From Parvibaculum sp049671045 (lineage in GTDB: Bacteria; Pseudomonadota; Alphaproteobacteria; Parvibaculales; Parvibaculaceae), in NCBI RefSeq assembly GCF_049671045.1, contig NZ_JBATUH010000068.1:1-64000 (forward strand): 64,000 nucleotides of DNA, in the 5' to 3' direction. The notes under the pieces were generated by a model, which worked only from the letters and a program-made list of their open reading frames with translations, ran no database searches and was not told the DNA's origin. The position numbers and the translations under genes are program-made. This document shows, in pieces, positions 32,768-40,808 of the stretch (its first letter is position 1; each line of letters begins with the position of its first letter).

Positions 32768-34177
32768 ATGTCAGCCAATATTTCGGCCCTGCTTTATCTC
32801 GTCTCGGGCGTCCTGTTCATCCTGGCGCTGCGCGGCCTGTCGTCGCCTGAAACGTCCCGTCAGGGCAACCGCTATGGCATGATCGGCATGACGATCGCCA
32901 TCGTGACCACGCTGGCCCTGCTTCAGGCGCAGAACCAGACGACCTGGGCGCTCGTCATCGTCGGCATCATCATCGGCGGCGGCATCGGCGCGGTCGTCGC
33001 CCGCCGCATCGCCATGACCGCGATGCCGCAGCTCGTCGCCTTCTTCCACTCGCTGGTCGGCCTTGCTGCCGTGCTGGTCGCCTGGGCAGCCTTCTTCTCG
33101 CCCACGGCCTATGGCATCGGCGCGCCGGGCGCCATCCATGCGGGCAACCTCGTCGAGATGTCGCTCGGCGTCGCCATCGGCGCGATCACCTTCTCGGGCT
33201 CGATCATCGCCTTCGCGAAGCTCAACGGAAACATGTCGGGTGCCCCGATCCTGCTTCCGGGCCGCCATCTCATCAACGCGCTGCTCGCCGCGCTCATCGT
33301 CGGCGGCGTCGCCTATATCGTCGCCGACCCGGCGAACCAGTCCACCGAACTCTTCCTGGCGATCACGCTGATCTCCTTCGTGTTCGGCTTCCTCATCATC
33401 ATCCCGATCGGCGGCGCGGACATGCCCGTCGTCGTGTCGATGCTGAACTCCTATTCGGGCTGGGCGGCTGCCGGCATCGGCTTCACGCTGGGCAACCTCG
33501 CGCTCATCATCACGGGCGCGCTGGTGGGCTCGTCGGGCGCCATCCTCAGCTACATCATGTGCAAGGGCATGAACCGCTCCTTCATCAGCGTCATCCTCGG
33601 CGGCTTCGGCGCCGAAACGTCGTCGGCGGCGGCTGGCGGCAAGGTCGAGACGCGCCCGGTGAAGCAGGGCTCGGCCGACGACGCGGCCTTCATCATGAAG
33701 AATGCGGGCTCGGTCATCATCGTCCCCGGCTACGGCATGGCGGTCTCCCAGGCGCAGCATGCGCTGAAGGAAATGGCCGACCATCTGAAGAAGGAAGGCG
33801 TCAAGGTTTCCTATGCCATCCACCCGGTCGCGGGCCGCATGCCTGGCCACATGAACGTGCTGCTGGCCGAAGCGAACGTGCCTTATGATGAAGTCTTCGA
33901 GCTTGAGGACATCAACAACCAGTTCGCCCAGGCCGACGTCGCCTTCGTCATCGGCGCGAACGACGTGACCAACCCTTCGGCCAAGACCGACCCGTCGAGC
34001 CCAATCTTCGGCATGCCGGTTCTTGATGTCGAAAAGGCGCGCACGGTTCTCTTCGTGAAGCGCGGCATGGCATCGGGTTACGCGGGCGTGGAGAACGAGC
34101 TCTTCTTCCGCGACAACACGATGATGCTCTTCGCCGACGCGAAGAAGATGGTCGAGGACATCATCAAGGCGCTTTGA
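32768..34177 (+). CDS. pntB: NAD(P) transhydrogenase subunit beta
   Basis: 469 residues. The N-terminal half is a multi-helix membrane domain (IGGGIGAVVARRIAMTAMPQLVAFFHSLVGLAA). The C-terminal third is the NADP(H)-binding domain: VIIVPGYGMAVSQAQHAL, YAIHPVAGRMPGHMNVLLAEA and IGANDVTNPSAK. Full length for the family. Followed after 23 bases by a strong terminator closing the operon. Confidence 0.97.
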   Translation: MSANISALLYLVSGVLFILALRGLSSPETSRQGNRYGMIGMTIAIVTTLALLQAQNQTTWALVIVGIIIGGGIGAVVARRIAMTAMPQLVAFFHSLVGLAAVLVAWAAFFSPTAYGIGAPGAIHAGNLVEMSLGVAIGAITFSGSIIAFAKLNGNMSGAPILLPGRHLINALLAALIVGGVAYIVADPANQSTELFLAITLISFVFGFLIIIPIGGADMPVVVSMLNSYSGWAAAGIGFTLGNLALIITGALVGSSGAILSYIMCKGMNRSFISVILGGFGAETSSAAAGGKVETRPVKQGSADDAAFIMKNAGSVIIVPGYGMAVSQAQHALKEMADHLKKEGVKVSYAIHPVAGRMPGHMNVLLAEANVPYDEVFELEDINNQFAQADVAFVIGANDVTNPSAKTDPSSPIFGMPVLDVEKARTVLFVKRGMASGYAGVENELFFRDNTMMLFADAKKMVEDIIKAL

Positions 34178-34200
34178 TCCGCTGTTGACGGACAATCACG

Positions 34201-34238
34201 CGGGCGGCGCTTCATCCGGAGCGCCGCCCGTTTTCGTT
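34201..34238 (+). terminator. Rho-independent terminator of the transhydrogenase operon
   Basis: CGGGCGGCGCT (34201-34211), loop TCATCCGG, AGCGCCGCCCG (34220-34230), then TTTTCGTTT. Confidence 0.92.
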
Positions 34239-34270
34239 TCGGGCATCCGCGAGCAACGATGGAGGCTGAA

Positions 34271-34759
34271 ATGGCAGGCAGAGAACATCGCTACGACGTG
34301 ACCGTGACCTGGGCGGGCAATCTGGGGGAGGGCACGACCGGCTATCGCGCCTATAGCCGCGCGCATGAGATCTCGGCGCCGGGAAAGCCCGCGATCCCCG
34401 GATCGGCGGAGCCGAAATTCCGCGGCGATGCGGCACGCTGGAATCCGGAAGAGCTTCTCGTCGCCTCGATTTCGGCCTGTCACAAGCTCTGGTATCTGCA
34501 TCTCTGCGCCGTGGCCGGCGTCGTCGTCACGGCCTACAGCGACGCGGCGGAAGGCATCATGATGGAGGGGGAGGGCGGCAGCGGCCGCTTCACCGGCGTC
34601 ACCCTGCGCCCGCATGTCACCATTGCGGCGGGCTCCGACCGCGAGAAGGCGCTGGCGCTCCACCACAAGGCGCATGAAATGTGCTTCATCTCCAATTCCG
34701 TCAATTTTCCGGTCGCGGTCGAACCGGAAGCGGCGGTCGAGAAGGGCGACGCTCCTTAG
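34271..34759 (+). CDS. OsmC-family protein
   Basis: 162 residues from the ATG at 34271, with GGAGG upstream (this decides against ATG 34259). The OsmC pattern is clear: YDVTVTWAGN at the start, WNPEELLVASISACHKLWYL with the first redox cysteine, and a second cysteine in HEMCFISNS. These reduce organic hydroperoxides with thiol partners. An ASISACH-type motif and short N-terminus place it nearer OsmC/YhfA types than Ohr. Stand-alone gene. Confidence 0.88.
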   Translation: MAGREHRYDVTVTWAGNLGEGTTGYRAYSRAHEISAPGKPAIPGSAEPKFRGDAARWNPEELLVASISACHKLWYLHLCAVAGVVVTAYSDAAEGIMMEGEGGSGRFTGVTLRPHVTIAAGSDREKALALHHKAHEMCFISNSVNFPVAVEPEAAVEKGDAP

Positions 34760-34803
34760 GCCGATTCCGCGTCCGATTCTTCCGGCGTGGAGGGCGCAGA
34801 TGG

Positions 34804-34884
34804 CCCCGGATCAAGTCCGGGGTGACGGCCCTGCGACTGTGGAAAGTCCTTCGCCTGTTCGTCATGCCGGGCGCGGTCCGGCAT
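34804..34884. repeat. Mosaic palindromic intergenic repeat (copy 1)
   Basis: Two imperfectly related palindromes: CCCCGGA-TCAAG-TCCGGGG (34804-34822) followed by GTGACG, and ATGCCGG-GCGCGGT-CCGGCAT (34864-34884) preceded by GTC. This is the type of extragenic palindrome common in alphaproteobacterial genomes. Similar units are at 41811-41833 and 45606-45681. Confidence 0.7.
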
Positions 34885-34920
34885 TCATCTTCTCCGGCGG
34901 GGTGGGGTCGGCGCGCACAA

Positions 34921-34949
34921 ACGAAAACGCCCCCGAAATCGGGGGCGTT
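34921..34949 (-). terminator. Rho-independent terminator after rpsU
   Basis: On the minus strand AACGCCCCCGA, a two-base loop and TCGGGGGCGTT (34926-34949), then TTCGT. It ends the rpsU transcript. Confidence 0.8.
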
Positions 34950-34972
34950 GTCGCTTCGGCAATGCCGGAAAC

Positions 34973-35200
34973 TTACATGGAGCGCGGCTTCGCCACGACG
35001 CCGCTTTCGCGCTGGGCGCGCTTGCGCGCGAGCTTGCGGGCGCGGCGGATGGCTTCCGCCTTTTCGCGTGCGCGCTTCTCGGAGGGCTTCTCGTAGAAGT
35101 TGCGGAGCTTCATTTCGCGGAAAACGCCTTCGCGCTGCAGCTTCTTCTTCAGCGCCTTCATGGCCTGGTCGACGTTGTTATCGCGAACGAGTACCTGCAC
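34973..35200 (-). CDS. rpsU: 30S ribosomal protein S21
   Basis: 75 residues starting MQVLVRDNNVDQAMKALKKK, with the basic tail EKAEAIRRARKLARKRAQ. It is the classic S21 of the small subunit, implicated in initiation. It is monocistronic, with a terminator 24 bases downstream; the promoter should lie in 35201-35300, where TGGACA and a GATAGA-like box occur on the minus strand. Confidence 0.96.
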   Translation of the reverse strand: MQVLVRDNNVDQAMKALKKKLQREGVFREMKLRNFYEKPSEKRAREKAEAIRRARKLARKRAQRESGVVAKPRSM

Positions 35201-35306
35201 GACGAAATCCTATCTGGATTCAATGATTTAGAGGCGGCAGGCCCAGCCGTGCCGCTGACGAGGTGCTTATCTATCAAACGAATCGCGCCTTGTCCACACC
35301 AACCCC

Positions 35307-35349
35307 TTGAAAAGACGGCGGACGGGCGGTTGCCCGGGCGTCTTTTCAA
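35307..35349. repeat. Perfect 11-bp inverted repeat in the rpsU-def intergenic region
   Basis: TTGAAAAGACG (35307-35317) and CGTCTTTTCAA (35339-35349), 21 bases apart, with an inner GGGC-GGTT-GCCC hairpin between them. It lies 16 bases before the def ATG. It could be an operator or an mRNA hairpin in the def leader. Confidence 0.65.
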
Positions 35350-35364
35350 CCTCATATTCAGCTC

Positions 35365-35949
35365 ATGTCCATTTTGAAGATCGCCCGCATGGGCCACCCC
35401 GTCCTGTCCCGGATAGCCGAGCCCGTCGCCGATCCGACCGCGCCCGGTACCCGCACACTCGTCGCTGACATGATCGAAACCATGATCGACGCGAATGGCG
35501 CGGGGCTTGCCGCGCCGCAGGTTCATGTGCCGAAGCGCATTGTCATCTTCCAGGCGCCGCCCGAGCGCATGCCGGAAGGGCTGGAGGGCGAGGAAGCCTA
35601 TGACTACACAGCGGCGCTCACCGTGCTCATCAATCCCGAAATCGAAATCCTGACGAGCGAGATGGAGCAAGGCTGGGAAGGCTGCCTGTCCGTGCCGGGC
35701 CTCAGAGGGCTCGTGCCGCGTTATACGGAGCTTCGCTATAGCGGCCTCGGCCTTGATGGAAAACGCATCGAGCGGCGCGCCAGAGGCTTCCACGCCCGCG
35801 TCGTGCAGCATGAATGCGATCACCTCGACGGCATTCTCTATCCGCAGCGGATGACGGATCTCCGAAACCTCATTTTCGAGTCGGAGGCGCGGGCCTGGAT
35901 GGCCGCGCGGACGAAGGCCGGGTCGGAAAAGGAGAAAGCCGATGCCTGA
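35365..35949 (+). CDS. def: Peptide deformylase
   Basis: 194 residues. The three family motifs are intact: G45AGLAAPQ52, E105GCLS with metal ligand C107, and H149-E-C-D-H153 (QHECDHLDG). It removes the formyl group from nascent proteins. It overlaps the COQ9-like gene by eight bases, so these are co-translated. A second def with fmt is often found elsewhere in such genomes; that locus is not in the window. Confidence 0.95.
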   Translation: MSILKIARMGHPVLSRIAEPVADPTAPGTRTLVADMIETMIDANGAGLAAPQVHVPKRIVIFQAPPERMPEGLEGEEAYDYTAALTVLINPEIEILTSEMEQGWEGCLSVPGLRGLVPRYTELRYSGLGLDGKRIERRARGFHARVVQHECDHLDGILYPQRMTDLRNLIFESEARAWMAARTKAGSEKEKADA

Positions 35950-36640
35950 TCGCACACAGGGCAAGCCGTTGCCCGGTTCCACGCATCGCCGCCATGACGA
36001 TCATGTCGATGCCTTCCGCGCGCGCATCCTCGCCGCCGCGCTTCCCAACGTCGCCTTCGACGGCTGGACGACGCGGCTCATGCGCGAGGCGGCGGACGCG
36101 GCCGGGCTGACACATGGCGAAATGCGGCTCGCCTTTTCCGGCGGCATTCTCGATCTCGTCGATTATTTTCTCGCCGATGGCGACCGGCGGATGGAGGAGG
36201 CGCTGTCGCGGCGCGATCTCGGTGCGCTGAAGATACGCGAACGCATCACGGCTGCCGTACGCATGCGGATCGAGGTCGATCTCGCCCATCGCGAAGCCGT
36301 CCGGCGCGCCGTGACGCTGCTCTCGCTGCCTCTCTCGGGCATAGCGGGCCCGCGCGCGCTCTATCGCACCGTCGATACGATCTGGCGCGCGATCGGCGAC
36401 CGCTCGACCGATTTCAACTTCTACACGAAGCGGGCGACGCTCGCGGGCGTCTATTCGGCGGTCACGCTCTACTGGTTTGCAGATCAGTCGGAGGATTTTG
36501 CCAATACATGGGCGTTTCTCGACAAGCGCATCGAGGATGTGATGCAGATCGAGAAGGCGAAGGCGAGCCTGCGGAAGGCGGGCGAGTGGCTGCCCGATCC
36601 GCTCGGCGTCATCGGCCGTCTGCGTTACGGACGCGGCTGA
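35942..36640 (+). CDS. COQ9 family protein (ubiquinone biosynthesis)
   Basis: 232 residues. The TetR-like helical N-terminal region (RILAAALPNVAFDGWTTRLMREAADAAG) is followed by the COQ9 lipid-binding domain, with HREAVRRAVTLLSLPLSG and DFNFYTKRATLAGVYSAVTLYWFAD, the latter a hallmark. In mitochondria COQ9 binds lipids and supports Coq7; alphaproteobacteria carry the ancestral form. Its last 16 bases overlap the convergent PAS_5 gene. Confidence 0.93.
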   Translation: MPDRTQGKPLPGSTHRRHDDHVDAFRARILAAALPNVAFDGWTTRLMREAADAAGLTHGEMRLAFSGGILDLVDYFLADGDRRMEEALSRRDLGALKIRERITAAVRMRIEVDLAHREAVRRAVTLLSLPLSGIAGPRALYRTVDTIWRAIGDRSTDFNFYTKRATLAGVYSAVTLYWFADQSEDFANTWAFLDKRIEDVMQIEKAKASLRKAGEWLPDPLGVIGRLRYGRG

Positions 36641-37257
36641 TCGCCTGCCGGCGTTCCGAAGCCGAGGTCGATCCAGATCGCATCGTTGATGGTTTCCGCG
36701 ATCAGCGAAAGATCGAGCGGGTGCGTGTACTCGATGACATCCTCGGGCGCATGGACGGAGATCACGCGCGGAAAGGCGCCTGCCGGCGGCCGCAGCGGCA
36801 GATAGAGGCTTTCGATCGCCGTCACCCGTCCCGACGCGTAGGTATTCACATAGCGCAGATGAAGGCCGCAGGGCCGATGGAAGATTTCGAGCAGGTCCCG
36901 GCCGGCCTGCTGGCGAGAGCTCGCGGCGACGAGATCGAGAACATTGGCGCCCGTCGGGTCGTGCCCCATGCGCTCCGCGATGCCGGTGCCTGCGAGCCTG
37001 TAGGTCACCACATCCGGCGAGCGGATTTCGAGGATGGCGGTATCGGGCAGGCAGCGCGCGATCTCGGCGGGACGGAAATCCGCGGCCGCGGGCAGGCCGC
37101 CCGCCGCCGGAAGGCTGGACCAGTAGTCGAAAAGGGCCGTGAGCGTCGATGATCGGGGCTGCGGCTTCCTGCATGCCCTGCCGGGGGTCGGCGCCATGCT
37201 CTCCATTGCGCGATGCACGGTATCCCCAGATGGCGCTTTGCCGGCCAGTATCGTCAT
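36625..37257 (-). CDS. PAS_5-type (PF07310-like) sensory protein
   Basis: 210 residues from ATG 37257 (MTILAGKAPSG), with AGGGG upstream. The PAS_5 pattern is clear: YWSSLPAAGGLPAAADFRPAEIARCLPDTAILEI then VTYRLAGTGIAERMGHDPTGANVLDLV, and a C-terminal SLYLPLRPP strand. It is a ligand-binding single-domain protein without output domain. A paralogue lies at 11068-11622. Other ATGs upstream and downstream are possible starts. Confidence 0.72.
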   Translation of the reverse strand: MTILAGKAPSGDTVHRAMESMAPTPGRACRKPQPRSSTLTALFDYWSSLPAAGGLPAAADFRPAEIARCLPDTAILEIRSPDVVTYRLAGTGIAERMGHDPTGANVLDLVAASSRQQAGRDLLEIFHRPCGLHLRYVNTYASGRVTAIESLYLPLRPPAGAFPRVISVHAPEDVIEYTHPLDLSLIAETINDAIWIDLGFGTPAGDQPRP

Positions 37258-37385
37258 CGTTTTCGCCCCTGCACGTCTCCGCTGCGCTGATGATGCGCGC
37301 CCGGATCGAACCCCCGCCAAGGATCATCAGCCCGGATGGTTAACGAGAGGTAACTTCGTCTTCGGCTGAGGCGGTCCGGGGGCGG

Positions 37386-38489
37386 TCAGGCTTCCGGCGA
37401 GGGGCGCTTTCCAAGCGGATAGAGGCGGTTGGCATGGCCCATCTTGCGGCCGGGGCGAGCCTCGTCCTTGCCATAGAGATGGATCGCCACGCCGGCTTCG
37501 CGGGCGAGATCCGGCCATGCGTTCACGTCGTCGCCGATGAGGTTCGTCATCACCGCGTCCGAATGGCGCGCCGGATCGCCGAGCGGCCAGCCGCAGATTG
37601 CGCGAATGTGCTGCTCGAACTGGCTGACGAGGCAGGCGTCCATCGTCCAGTGGCCTGAATTATGGACGCGCGGCGCGATCTCGTTGACGAGAATCCGGGG
37701 ACCGGTTCCCACCGGCAACACGAACATCTCGACGCCCATCACGCCGACATAATCGAGCTCGGCGGCGATGCGGGCAGCGATCGCGCCTGCTTCCGCCGCA
37801 AGGGCGGGGTCGATCGAGGCCGGGGCGAAGGTGCGGTCGAGAATGTGGTTCTTGTGCAGGTTTTCGACCGGATCGTAGGCGGCCGTATGGCCGTCGAGCC
37901 CGCGCGCGACGATCACGGAGATTTCGCGCTCGAAGGGGACGAAGCCTTCGAGGATGGCGGGCGCGCGGGCGATGGCCTCATGGGCGGGGCGCGCTTCGGC
38001 GGCATCGCGGATCGTGACCTGCCCCTTGCCGTCATAGCCGAAGCGCCTCGTCTTGAGGATCGCGGGCGTGCCGATGGCCGCAAGCGCCGCCTCGAGCGCG
38101 TCGAGGGAACTCACATCGGCGAAGGGCGCGGTGGGAATTCCATGCGAGGCGAGGAAGCTCTTTTCGACGAAGCGATCCTGCGCCGTCGCGAGCGCCCGCG
38201 CGCCGGGGCGCACTGGCGCGTGCTCGCCGAGGATGCGTGCCGTCTCGGCGGGCACGTTCTCGAATTCATAGGTCACCACATCGACGCTTGCGGCAAAGCG
38301 CGCCAGCGCCCCGGCGTCCTCATAGGCGGCGCGCGTCGCCGCCGCCGCGACATGCGTGGCGGGCGCGTCTTCGTCGGGGCAGTAGATGTGGCAGGTGAAG
38401 CCCAGCTCCGCCGCGGCCGATGCCAGCATGCGTCCGAGCTGGCCGCCGCCCAGAATACCGATCCGTCCGCCAGGTGCGATTGCCGACAA
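37386..38489 (-). CDS. purK: N5-carboxyaminoimidazole ribonucleotide synthase
   Basis: 367 residues, ATP-grasp enzyme. Start GRIGILGGGQLGRMLASAA is the family signature; TPAILKTRRFGYDGKGQ is the ATP-grasp loop and NEIAPRVHNSGHWTMDAC the metal/substrate segment. It carboxylates AIR to N5-CAIR in purine synthesis, the substrate for PurE. It starts 1 base after the purE stop, so the two form an operon. Confidence 0.96.
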   Translation of the reverse strand: MSAIAPGGRIGILGGGQLGRMLASAAAELGFTCHIYCPDEDAPATHVAAAATRAAYEDAGALARFAASVDVVTYEFENVPAETARILGEHAPVRPGARALATAQDRFVEKSFLASHGIPTAPFADVSSLDALEAALAAIGTPAILKTRRFGYDGKGQVTIRDAAEARPAHEAIARAPAILEGFVPFEREISVIVARGLDGHTAAYDPVENLHKNHILDRTFAPASIDPALAAEAGAIAARIAAELDYVGVMGVEMFVLPVGTGPRILVNEIAPRVHNSGHWTMDACLVSQFEQHIRAICGWPLGDPARHSDAVMTNLIGDDVNAWPDLAREAGVAIHLYGKDEARPGRKMGHANRLYPLGKRPSPEA

Positions 38490-38490
38490 T

Positions 38491-38982
38491 CTATTCGTCC
38501 ACGGGTATGTCGCCGACCGAACTGGTCAGTTCGGCGCGGTATTGATCAAGGCGCGTGGCGAGTTCCGCGTCGGAAAGCGCGAGCACCGCGGCGGCGAGAA
38601 GGGCGGCGTTCTTCGCGCCCGCATCGCCGATCGCGAGCGTGCCGACGGGAATGCCGCCCGGCATCTGCACGATGGAGAGGAGGCTGTCCTGACCGTGGAG
38701 CGATCTCGTCTGGATCGGCACGCCGAAGACGGGAAGCGGCGTCATCGAGGCGGTCATGCCGGGCAGATGGGCCGCGCCGCCCGCGCCGGCGATGATGACC
38801 TTGAGGCCGCGGTCGCGGGCCGTTGTCGCATATTCGACGAGGCGCTGCGGCGTGCGGTGCGCCGAGACGATGCGGACCTCATGGGCGACGCCCAGCAGGT
38901 CGAGCATTTCGGCGGCGTGTTTCATGGTCCGCCAATCCGACTGGCTGCCCATGATGATGCCGACAAGTGCGCGCGCTGCCAT
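38491..38982 (-). CDS. purE: N5-carboxyaminoimidazole ribonucleotide mutase
   Basis: 163 residues. IIMGSQSDWRTMKHAAEML holds the conserved SDW phosphate-binding motif of class I PurE; SAHRTPQRLVEYA and GAGGAAHLPGM are the active-site stretches. It converts N5-CAIR to CAIR. First gene of purEK, with a promoter at 39059-39086 and a hairpin-bearing leader. Confidence 0.97.
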   Translation of the reverse strand: MAARALVGIIMGSQSDWRTMKHAAEMLDLLGVAHEVRIVSAHRTPQRLVEYATTARDRGLKVIIAGAGGAAHLPGMTASMTPLPVFGVPIQTRSLHGQDSLLSIVQMPGGIPVGTLAIGDAGAKNAALLAAAVLALSDAELATRLDQYRAELTSSVGDIPVDE

Positions 38983-39058
38983 TTGCCTTCCGATGTCCTA
39001 TTGGAGCCGGGCCCTGCCGGGCCTCGTCGCGAGGCCGGTCCGGCGCGGAAAGCGAGGG

Positions 39059-39086
39059 AGTATAGGCGTCCCGTCCCGCTTGGCAA
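39059..39086 (-). promoter_or_regulatory. Promoter of purEK
   Basis: Minus strand TTGCCA (39081-39086), 16 bases, TATACT (39059-39064). The leader of about 70 bases contains a hairpin, GGCCTCG-CGA-CGAGGCC, near 39018-39034. Confidence 0.7.
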
Positions 39087-39232
39087 GCCGGGTTCAGGCC
39101 CGCCCGCGCGGCCGGGCGATTCGGGGTCTGTGGCGTTTTGAGGCGAACAGTGGCATCTTCTGATTCGGTCTGGCGGGATGCTCAGGCCGCGGACCGTGGG
39201 GGATCGGCGCAGAACGTTCCGGTCGACGATGC

Positions 39233-39955
39233 ATGAAGGTCGGTGACAGCAGGCCGCTCGGGGGGGCGCCCCTTCAGACGGCGCGTGAGCGCGGAGAGGT
39301 GGCCGGAACGTCCAGAGTGGCGGCCGGGCGCACGATCACGGATGCCGTGAGCTTCATGGGCATTCCCGAGGCGGAGCTGACGCCGAGCGTCCGCGATGCA
39401 CTCATGTCTCTCCTTGGCGAGGTCGACCGGCTGCGCCGCGAAATGGACAGGGTCCGCAAGCGGCTTCGGGATGCCGAAGACCTGGCCGACCGCGATCCGC
39501 TCCTTCCCGTTCTCAACAGGCGCGCCTTCGTGCGCGAGCTTGCGCGCGTCATCGCCTATGCGCGGCGCTACAACGAGCCGGCGGGGCTTGCCTATTTCGA
39601 CATCGACAATTTCAAGCAGGTGAACGACACCTGGGGCCATGCGGCGGGCGACGCGGCGCTGGAACACCTCACGCGCCTCCTCTCCGAGCATGTGCGCGAA
39701 ACGGACGTCATCGGCCGCATGGGCGGCGATGAATTCGCGGTCATCCTTGCCCGGACGGATGAGAAGACCGCCGAGTCGAAGGCGCGCGCTCTCTCGATCC
39801 TCATGCGCGAGAAACCGCTTGTCGTCGATGGTGTCGAGATCACCTTGTCGATCTCCTTCGGCGCCATCGCCTTCACGGGCGACGAGGACCCGCAGGACGC
39901 GCTCGCGCGGGCCGACCGGGCCATGTACCGCGCCAAGCACGGCATACAGCAATAG
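39233..39955 (+). CDS. Diguanylate cyclase (GGDEF domain)
   Basis: 240 residues. Residues 55-85 are a predicted coiled-coil (EVDRLRREMDRVRKRLRDAEDL), then a single GGDEF domain: DPLLPVLNRRAF, YFDIDNFKQVND and the intact G164GDEF168. The inhibitory site RxxD is present (R155ETD158). It has no sensor or membrane domain, so it is a cytoplasmic enzyme making c-di-GMP with product inhibition. The predicted ATG has a weak ribosome site. It converges with the DUF465 gene (3-base gap). Confidence 0.92.
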   Translation: MKVGDSRPLGGAPLQTARERGEVAGTSRVAAGRTITDAVSFMGIPEAELTPSVRDALMSLLGEVDRLRREMDRVRKRLRDAEDLADRDPLLPVLNRRAFVRELARVIAYARRYNEPAGLAYFDIDNFKQVNDTWGHAAGDAALEHLTRLLSEHVRETDVIGRMGGDEFAVILARTDEKTAESKARALSILMREKPLVVDGVEITLSISFGAIAFTGDEDPQDALARADRAMYRAKHGIQQ

Positions 39956-39958
39956 CCC

Positions 39959-40165
39959 TCAGGCTATGATGTCCGGGAAGAGGAGATCGTCAATTTCGTG
40001 GATGCGGTCGCGCAGATAGAGCTTGCGCTTCTTGAGCCGTTTGATCTGCAGATGATCGGGCAGCGGCGAGCCTTCCAGCGCCAGAATGGCGCTGTCGAGA
40101 TCGCGATGTTCTTCCTTGAGTTGCGCCAGACGCTGCCGCAGCTCCTGCTCTTCCTGTTCGGTCAT
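39959..40165 (-). CDS. DUF465/YdcH family small protein (copy 1)
   Basis: 68 residues from ATG 40165: MTEQEEQELRQRLAQLKEEH, then the RDLDSAILALEG and RLKKRKLYLRDRIHEID blocks of the YdcH/DUF465 family. It is a short helical-hairpin protein of unknown function. A second copy is at 41541-41720. The longer frame upstream is rejected because the family starts at this position. Confidence 0.88.
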   Translation of the reverse strand: MTEQEEQELRQRLAQLKEEHRDLDSAILALEGSPLPDHLQIKRLKKRKLYLRDRIHEIDDLLFPDIIA

Positions 40166-40295
40166 GGCCGCCCGATCGTGAGAGCGCGAACCGCCGCTCA
40201 GGGGCGGTCCCGCATCCATCGTTTTTAATGGTGGCGGCATCGGCGGGCAAGGGCAAGCGGGCGATAATGCCGCAGCGCGCGGAGGCAGGATCGGA

Positions 40296-40808
40296 ATGGG
40301 AAAGACGGCGGAAGATTTCTGGGATTTTTCCCTCGTCCTTTATGCCCGGCCCGGCGTAGAGGCGGCGCTTCTCGCCCTTCAGGATGAAGAGGGGCTCGAT
40401 GTGAACCTCATCCTTTTCTGCCTCTATGCGGGGGCGCGCGGAAGGTCGCTCGAGGAAGCCACGCTCGCGGGCATGCGAGGCATCGGCGCCGGATGGGGGC
40501 AGGGGGTCGTCGCGCCGCTTCGCGCCGCGCGCCGGGCCCTCAAGCCCATCGCCGAAGGTGATGCGGCGGCCGCTCGCCTGCGCGCCGAGGTGAAGCGGCT
40601 GGAGCTTGCCGCGGAAAAGGAGATGCAGCTGCGCCTAGATGCGCTGCTTGCCGGGGCGCTGCCTGCCGGGGCGGCGCTCCTGCCGCCCGGCCGCGGGCTT
40701 GCCGAGCGCAATCTGTCGGCCTGGCTCGAGGGCGAGGGCAGGGCGTTCGCAGGCCGGTGCGGCGAGAGGTTCGCGCGGGTGCTCGACGCTTGTTTCAACG
40801 ACGACTGA
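40296..40808 (+). CDS. TIGR02444/DUF2390 family protein
   Basis: 170 residues. The N-terminal block FWDFSLVLYARPGVEAALLALQDE followed by GLDVNLILFCLYAG is the family signature. The C-terminal half is Ala/Leu/Arg rich and helical. Function unknown; usually cytoplasmic. It converges with ubiX with no gap (stop 40808, ubiX stop 40809). Confidence 0.87.
   Translation: MGKTAEDFWDFSLVLYARPGVEAALLALQDEEGLDVNLILFCLYAGARGRSLEEATLAGMRGIGAGWGQGVVAPLRAARRALKPIAEGDAAAARLRAEVKRLELAAEKEMQLRLDALLAGALPAGAALLPPGRGLAERNLSAWLEGEGRAFAGRCGERFARVLDACFNDD

Noticed and set aside
32771..34195. 474-codon minus-strand frame over pntB
   Set aside because: Complete antisense of pntB, very rich in Asp/Arg/His, with no start-site support.
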